From Candidatus Cloacimonadota bacterium (GTDB lineage: Bacteria; Cloacimonadota; Cloacimonadia; Cloacimonadales; Cloacimonadaceae), in assembly GCA_012519465.1 (NCBI GenBank), contig JAAYQD010000295.1, positions 1 through 9,574 on the forward strand: 9,574 nucleotides of DNA, given 5' to 3'. The notes under the pieces are model-generated. The model did no database searches and had not been told where the DNA came from. It saw only the letters and a program-made list of their open reading frames with translations. This document shows positions 5,192 to 9,574 of the stretch, piece after piece (within the stretch, counting starts at the first letter, position 1; each line of letters opens with the position of its first letter). The position numbers and the translations under genes are program-made.

Positions 5192-6316
5192 ATGGCCCCA
5201 ATACGTAATGCCATCCTCACACTGGGATTGATCTTGATCAGTGTGGCTTTGTGTGGCACGCTGCGCAAAGAATTTCAGGCATTGGAAAGAGCATGGGAAC
5301 AAGGCAGGATAAATGAGGCTGCCAGCCAGATTGCATCGCTGAAGCCAAAATCTGACAATGAAAAGGCACTGCTCCAATTTATAACCGCCTGCCTCAATCC
5401 TGATAGAGAAAGCTGCCTCTTTGGATACCAATCTGCCATTGACCAGTATCCCAATACCCATTATGGACAGATGAGCATGCTCTATAGGGCCAAGATACAT
5501 ATTTTGGAGCGCGAGCATGCCCATGCAAAGCAGCTATTGAATAGGATCAATTCGGCAAAGATACCGCAACGCTTTTATTGGCTGGCGGTATGTGCCGAGC
5601 AAATAGATGATTATGCCGCCACGATCTCCAATGCAGAAAGCTATCTGCGCTTGGAGCCCCGCGGTCAATATGGTGAAGAGTGTCAGTATCTGATTACCCA
5701 TGCATATCTGGGGCAAAATAAAACGCAAAGCGCCATCAGCACGCTAAACAAGCTGAATGCACAAAGTGGATATCCCACAGACCGTCAATACTTCCACTAT
5801 CTATTGGGCACTGCCTATCAAAAGGCGGGAAACTGGCAAGAAGCTCTTTCGCAATTCAAAACCGGTATCGAGATCTCCCGCTATTCCCAGCTGGCATATC
5901 AGATAGAAGACCGTCTCTTTGAGCTGAAACAAAGCCATGGCTCCAAGGTGAATCTATCCTTTCTTTTTCCATATACTGATCTTCATATTGCGGTGGAAGA
6001 TACCGAGGTGAAACAACCGCTGCCCCCGCCTGTATTGCAGGATACCCAGCCTGCGGATACTCCGCTGCGCTCCAGCACCAAGCCAAGCTCCGGCCTGTAT
6101 GTGCAAACGGGGCGGTTTGGCGTGGAGGCAAATGCACGTTCCATTGCCTATCGCATCAGACAGCTCAAGCTGCCCGCCGGATATTATGAGGATAAAAGCA
6201 ATAAAAGCGTTCCCTGGGTAAGCTTTTGCGGTCCTTTTGCCAATACTGAAGAACAGAAAAGCGCCATGGCATATCTGAAAGAAAACAATATAGATTGTTT
6301 TGCCACCCGTTACTAA
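5192..6316 (+). CDS. Exported TPR-like protein with C-terminal SPOR domain
   Basis: A 374-residue protein predicted to be exported. A hydrophobic segment (about residues 7-21) after a short basic N-terminus looks like a signal sequence or anchor. It ends VALCG, which resembles a lipobox but has leucine where a small residue is expected, so lipidation is doubtful. Residues 25-250 are alpha-helical with TPR/Tol-Pal YbgF-like repeats, for example YFHYLLGTAYQKAGNWQEAL (200-219). A proline- and serine-rich linker (275-300) leads to a SPOR domain (301-374) with YVQTGRFG and WVSFCGPFA, the paired aromatic strands typical of the family. SPOR domains bind peptidoglycan strands stripped of stem peptides, often at the division site, so a cell-wall or septal role is likely. 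AAAGGAG (5178-5184) lies seven bases before the ATG. Nothing in the protein itself links it to rho or mutS. Confidence 0.88.
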   Translation: MAPIRNAILTLGLILISVALCGTLRKEFQALERAWEQGRINEAASQIASLKPKSDNEKALLQFITACLNPDRESCLFGYQSAIDQYPNTHYGQMSMLYRAKIHILEREHAHAKQLLNRINSAKIPQRFYWLAVCAEQIDDYAATISNAESYLRLEPRGQYGEECQYLITHAYLGQNKTQSAISTLNKLNAQSGYPTDRQYFHYLLGTAYQKAGNWQEALSQFKTGIEISRYSQLAYQIEDRLFELKQSHGSKVNLSFLFPYTDLHIAVEDTEVKQPLPPPVLQDTQPADTPLRSSTKPSSGLYVQTGRFGVEANARSIAYRIRQLKLPAGYYEDKSNKSVPWVSFCGPFANTEEQKSAMAYLKENNIDCFATRY

Positions 6317-6335
6317 AGGGCTTTCCCACCATCCG

Positions 6336-8957
6336 ATGAGCACAGATAACATCAAACTGACCCCCATGCTGCGGCAGTTTCAAGACATCAAAGAGCAGCA
6401 TCCGGATAAGCTGGTGCTGTTTAGGATGGGTGATTTTTATGAGACATTCTTTGAGGATGCACGGCAAGCCTCCAAAATCCTGAATATCACGCTCACCACC
6501 CGCAACAAAAATGACCCCTCTCCCGTGCCCATGGCGGGATTTCCTTATCATGCCCTGGATACATATCTGGATAAACTGGTGCAATCCGGCATCAAAGTGG
6601 CCATCTGTGAACAGGTGGAGGATCCCAAGGAGGCGGTGGGTTTGGTGAAGCGCAAGGTGGTGGAAATCATCACCCCGGGAACGGTGTTGGATAATGCCCT
6701 GATCTCTGATACCGCCAGCGTGTATCTGGCATGTGTGTATTTTGAGAATCCGGAGCGGGGGTTTGGAGTGGCAAGGCTGGATTTATCCACGGGTGAATTT
6801 GCCTTTACCCAGTTGCCAGCGGAAGAGCTGGTGGATGAACTGGCGCGCATCAAACCGGCAGAAATAGTGGTGAATGATATCAAGTCTGAAGAGTATATCA
6901 AGGGTTTGAACTTGGATTATGAGCCCAGCCTCACCATCTTTGACAGCTGGCAATTTAAGCCCAAAGAGGCGGCGCTGATCCTGAAAGAGCACTTTAAGGT
7001 GACATCTCTGGAGGCGTATGGGGCACATAACAAACCCTTGGGAAGCACCGCTGCGGGCGCTGCCTTGGCATACGTTCAATCCCTCTATCAGGTGCCCTTG
7101 GATCATATTTCCACCCTCAATTATTATTCCTTATCCAGCTATATGCAATTGGATGAAATCAGCCGCCGCAATCTGGAGCTTACCCACTCCATTCGTTACA
7201 ATACCAAGCATGGCAGCCTCCTGAGCGTGATAGATCAAACACGGACGCCGATGGGCAGCCGTCTCTTGCAAAACTGGCTGTTGCATCCACTCTTGGATGT
7301 GACGGAGATCGTGAAACGGCAGGAAGTGATTCAGGCATTTATGGATAATACGGCGTATCTGAACGATTTGCGCACCACATTAAGGGATATAGGAGATATT
7401 GCCAGGCTGGTTTCCCGCTTGGGCTCCCTGCGCATCAATCCCAGAGAGGTGCTGGCGCTCAGCAATTTCCTGTATTTGGCTCAGGAGCTGGTAGCCAAGC
7501 TAAGGGTATTCAGGCTGCCGGATGAGGCGGATTATATAGCTCAACTTTCCGGCTTTGAGGAGATGGCAAACCTGATAGAAACCGCAATAGTGGAAAAGCC
7601 TCCCCTCACGGTGACGGAAGGCGGCATCTTCCAGAAAGGATTCAATGAGGAACTGGATGAGCTGTTGACCCTGATCCACGATGGCAAATCATGGATTGCA
7701 CGCCTGGAAGAAGACGAGCGGCAAAAGACGGGCATCCCTTCCCTGAAAGTGGGATATAACAAGGTATTTGGCTATTATATCGAGGTTTCTGCCGCCCACA
7801 AGGATAAGGTGCCGGATTATTATTTGGCAAAGCAGACACTGGTAAATTCCCAGCGCTATGTATCCCCCCGCCTCAAGGAGTATGAAGCCAAGGTATTGAG
7901 CGCCGAGGAAAAGATCAAGAACCTGGAGCATGAGCTGTTTAGGCAGATGCGCATACACTTGGCGCAGGGTCTGGACAAGCTGCAGGCTTTGGGGGAGACG
8001 ATAGCCCGGATAGATGTATTTTCGGCTTTGGCATGGCTGGCTTGGCAGAATCATTATTGCCGTCCGGTGTTTTCTGATGAACGCAGTCTGGTAATCGAAG
8101 AGGGGCGCCATCCGGTGATTGAAAAGCTGATGGAAAGCGAAGACTTTATACCCAATTCCACCCTGCTAGATTATCCCCAAACCTCGATAGCCCTCATCAC
8201 AGGACCCAACATGGCGGGTAAATCCACATACCTGAGACAGGTGGGACTCCTGGTGATAATGGCTCAGATAGGCTCCTGGGTGCCAGCCCAGAAGATGGTG
8301 ATGCCCATCTTTGATAGGGTGTTTACCCGTGTGGGAGCCTCTGATAACCTGGCACAGGGGCAAAGCACCTTTTTGGTGGAGATGATAGAAACCGCCAATA
8401 TCCTGAATAGTGCCAGCAAGCAATCCCTGGTGCTTTTGGACGAGATAGGGCGGGGAACCTCCACCTTCGACGGCCTCAGTCTGGCTTGGGCTATCATCGA
8501 GTATATCAATAAACACACAGGCTCATTGACGCTGTTTGCCACGCATTATCACGAGCTTACAGAGCTGGAATACCTGTATCCGGAAGTGAAAAACTATAAC
8601 GTGGCAGTGAAGGAATACAAGGATCAGATGATCTTCCTGCGCCGCATCGAACGGGGTGCAGCAGACCAAAGCTATGGCATCCAGGTGGCAAGGCTGGCAG
8701 GCATCCCCAAACGTGTGATCCGCCGCGCCAAGGAAATCCTGAAGAACTTGGAAGAACATGAGATTAGCGCCAGGGGCAGAACCGCCACCCTGAGAAAGAA
8801 GCTGGAACAAAACCCACAGGTGGAACTCTTTGAAGTGATGTTGGATAAGGCGGAAGAGCAAGAGCCTTATCTGGATAAAATCCGAGAATTGGATTTGGAC
8901 GAAATGACGCCCATTGAGGCATGGCAATTCCTGAAGGATATGCAGGACGAGCTGTGA
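6336..8957 (+). CDS. mutS: DNA mismatch repair ATPase MutS
   Basis: Recognises mismatches and small loops and recruits MutL. The 873 residues are full length for MutS1. The mismatch-reading motif is F34-Y35-E36 in MGDFYETFF. The lever/clamp region includes FGYYIEVS, NSQRYVSPRLKEYE and following helices (from about 479). The ATPase domain has Walker A GPNMAGKS (623-630), Walker B with DEIGRGTSTFDG (702-713) and THYHEL (736-741). Near the C-terminus QVELF (828-832) fits the beta-clamp binding pattern. The last residues (DLDEMTPIEAWQFLKDM) match the usual C-terminal dimerisation segment. I start at ATG 6336 (MSTDNIKLTPMLRQF); the same frame extends upstream to a TTG at 6300 that overlaps the SPOR gene and lacks family support. 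The ribosome binding site is poor (AAAGGG, 15 bases away), so coupling to the upstream gene is likely. No mutL lies in the window. Confidence 0.98.
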   Translation: MSTDNIKLTPMLRQFQDIKEQHPDKLVLFRMGDFYETFFEDARQASKILNITLTTRNKNDPSPVPMAGFPYHALDTYLDKLVQSGIKVAICEQVEDPKEAVGLVKRKVVEIITPGTVLDNALISDTASVYLACVYFENPERGFGVARLDLSTGEFAFTQLPAEELVDELARIKPAEIVVNDIKSEEYIKGLNLDYEPSLTIFDSWQFKPKEAALILKEHFKVTSLEAYGAHNKPLGSTAAGAALAYVQSLYQVPLDHISTLNYYSLSSYMQLDEISRRNLELTHSIRYNTKHGSLLSVIDQTRTPMGSRLLQNWLLHPLLDVTEIVKRQEVIQAFMDNTAYLNDLRTTLRDIGDIARLVSRLGSLRINPREVLALSNFLYLAQELVAKLRVFRLPDEADYIAQLSGFEEMANLIETAIVEKPPLTVTEGGIFQKGFNEELDELLTLIHDGKSWIARLEEDERQKTGIPSLKVGYNKVFGYYIEVSAAHKDKVPDYYLAKQTLVNSQRYVSPRLKEYEAKVLSAEEKIKNLEHELFRQMRIHLAQGLDKLQALGETIARIDVFSALAWLAWQNHYCRPVFSDERSLVIEEGRHPVIEKLMESEDFIPNSTLLDYPQTSIALITGPNMAGKSTYLRQVGLLVIMAQIGSWVPAQKMVMPIFDRVFTRVGASDNLAQGQSTFLVEMIETANILNSASKQSLVLLDEIGRGTSTFDGLSLAWAIIEYINKHTGSLTLFATHYHELTELEYLYPEVKNYNVAVKEYKDQMIFLRRIERGAADQSYGIQVARLAGIPKRVIRRAKEILKNLEEHEISARGRTATLRKKLEQNPQVELFEVMLDKAEEQEPYLDKIRELDLDEMTPIEAWQFLKDMQDEL

Positions 8958-8989
8958 AGTATTTGCACGATAGATTAAGGATATGTAAG

Positions 8990-9574
8990 ATGAAGAGATT
9001 AGTAGTAGTTACATTAGTATTGGTGATGTTATTGATTAGCTCTTGTGGCGTAAATCAAAGCACCATAGCAGGACGCATCAACGGGGAGCCCATCCCCTTG
9101 GATCAATATGTGGTTGCCCACAGGGGGCATTATGAAAACTTTTCCATCTCCCACAACCGCAGCCCCGGCATCGATGAAAAGCAGGAAATAGCCCGTGAAA
9201 CATGGCACAATATCACCAAGCACGTTATCCTGCAACAGAACTTCAGACGTTACAAGATAACTTCCAGCGTTGCCGAGGCGATCGACACCCTCAAAAACCA
9301 CCCACCCTCCTATATCCTCAAATCCCCAATATTCATTGTTGATGACCGCTTTGATTATGCCCTTTATCAGCAATCTCTGTTATATAACAAGCCGGAGGAT
9401 CTGAGCCCCGTTGTGAGCCAATATGTGAATTATTATGTACCGGTGGCAAAGCTGAAAGATGCCCTGATAGATAAAGAGCTTTTGAAAACCAAAGAACGCA
9501 AACTGTATGCCAACGTATTGAAAAGTGAAGTGGATATGGATCTGATTACCCTGGATGTGAATGCCATCAATGCC
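8990..9574 (+). CDS. SurA/PpiC-type lipoprotein, N-terminal part, cut by window edge
   Basis: 195 visible codons, open to the right edge. The protein starts MKRLVVVTLVLVMLLISSCG, a signal peptide with lipobox ISSC, so C19 should be lipidated; glycine follows it. The mature part begins with the N-E-P-I strand seen in SurA-like chaperones (NGEPI, 31-35). A helical stretch follows, then NHPPSYI (103-109) and DDRFDYALYQQSL (118-130), the pattern found in SurA_N/PpiD-like peptidyl-prolyl isomerases. The parvulin catalytic domain would lie beyond the window, so isomerase activity is inferred and not seen. The role is probably folding or delivery of envelope proteins. AAGGA (8976-8980) is nine bases before the ATG, and the gap from mutS is 32 bases. 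The first codons are AT-rich (GTA, TTA) compared with the rest, as is common for signal peptides. Confidence 0.85.
   Translation, partial: MKRLVVVTLVLVMLLISSCGVNQSTIAGRINGEPIPLDQYVVAHRGHYENFSISHNRSPGIDEKQEIARETWHNITKHVILQQNFRRYKITSSVAEAIDTLKNHPPSYILKSPIFIVDDRFDYALYQQSLLYNKPEDLSPVVSQYVNYYVPVAKLKDALIDKELLKTKERKLYANVLKSEVDMDLITLDVNAINA

Noticed and set aside
6300..6335. TTG start at 6300 for MutS
   Set aside because: It overlaps the end of the SPOR gene, and the extra 12 residues lack family support. ATG 6336 gives the usual MutS N-terminus.

Overview
The window is a stretch of ordinary bacterial chromosome carrying two divergent gene clusters separated by an intergenic region of about 760 bp that is rich in repeats. 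GC content looks close to one half by eye. Clear Shine-Dalgarno sequences (GGGAG, GAAGGAG, AAAGGAG) precede several genes, and one well-spaced sigma-70-like promoter (TTGACT-17-TATATA) is visible. Both argue against typical Bacteroidota, which mostly lack such ribosome binding sites and use a different promoter consensus. The genes include an envelope SPOR-domain protein and a SurA-like lipoprotein, so the organism is probably Gram-negative (diderm). The gene content and the style of the intergenic repeats remind me of uncultured FCB-related lineages such as Cloacimonadota. This is an impression only, not something the sequence proves.

Minus strand, left part (2408 down to 1): an aspartokinase gene is followed by a methionyl-tRNA synthetase gene that runs off the left edge. 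The aspartokinase stop and the metG start share four bases (ATGA), and the metG ribosome binding site lies inside the aspartokinase reading frame. The two are almost certainly one transcript with coupled translation. One commits aspartate to lysine, threonine and methionine synthesis; the other charges tRNA with methionine.

Middle (2409-3172): no confident gene. It holds short tandem repeats with 11-bp and 7-bp periods, several small hairpins, a double AACCGGTT palindrome, and a perfect 24-bp inverted repeat built from four copies of an 11-bp word. A possible 32-residue ORF with a good ribosome binding site comes next, then the likely promoter of the rightward operon.

Plus strand, right part (3173-9574): a SAM-dependent methyltransferase, transcription terminator Rho, a TPR-like protein with a C-terminal SPOR domain, DNA mismatch repair MutS, and the start of a SurA/PpiC-type lipoprotein that runs off the right edge. 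Gaps are 28, 14, 19 and 32 bases, with no intrinsic terminator between genes, so this looks like one operon mixing transcription, repair and envelope functions.

I found no defence system, mobile element with coding capacity, CRISPR array, rRNA or tRNA. The most unusual content is the repeat-built intergenic region, not a new protein system.
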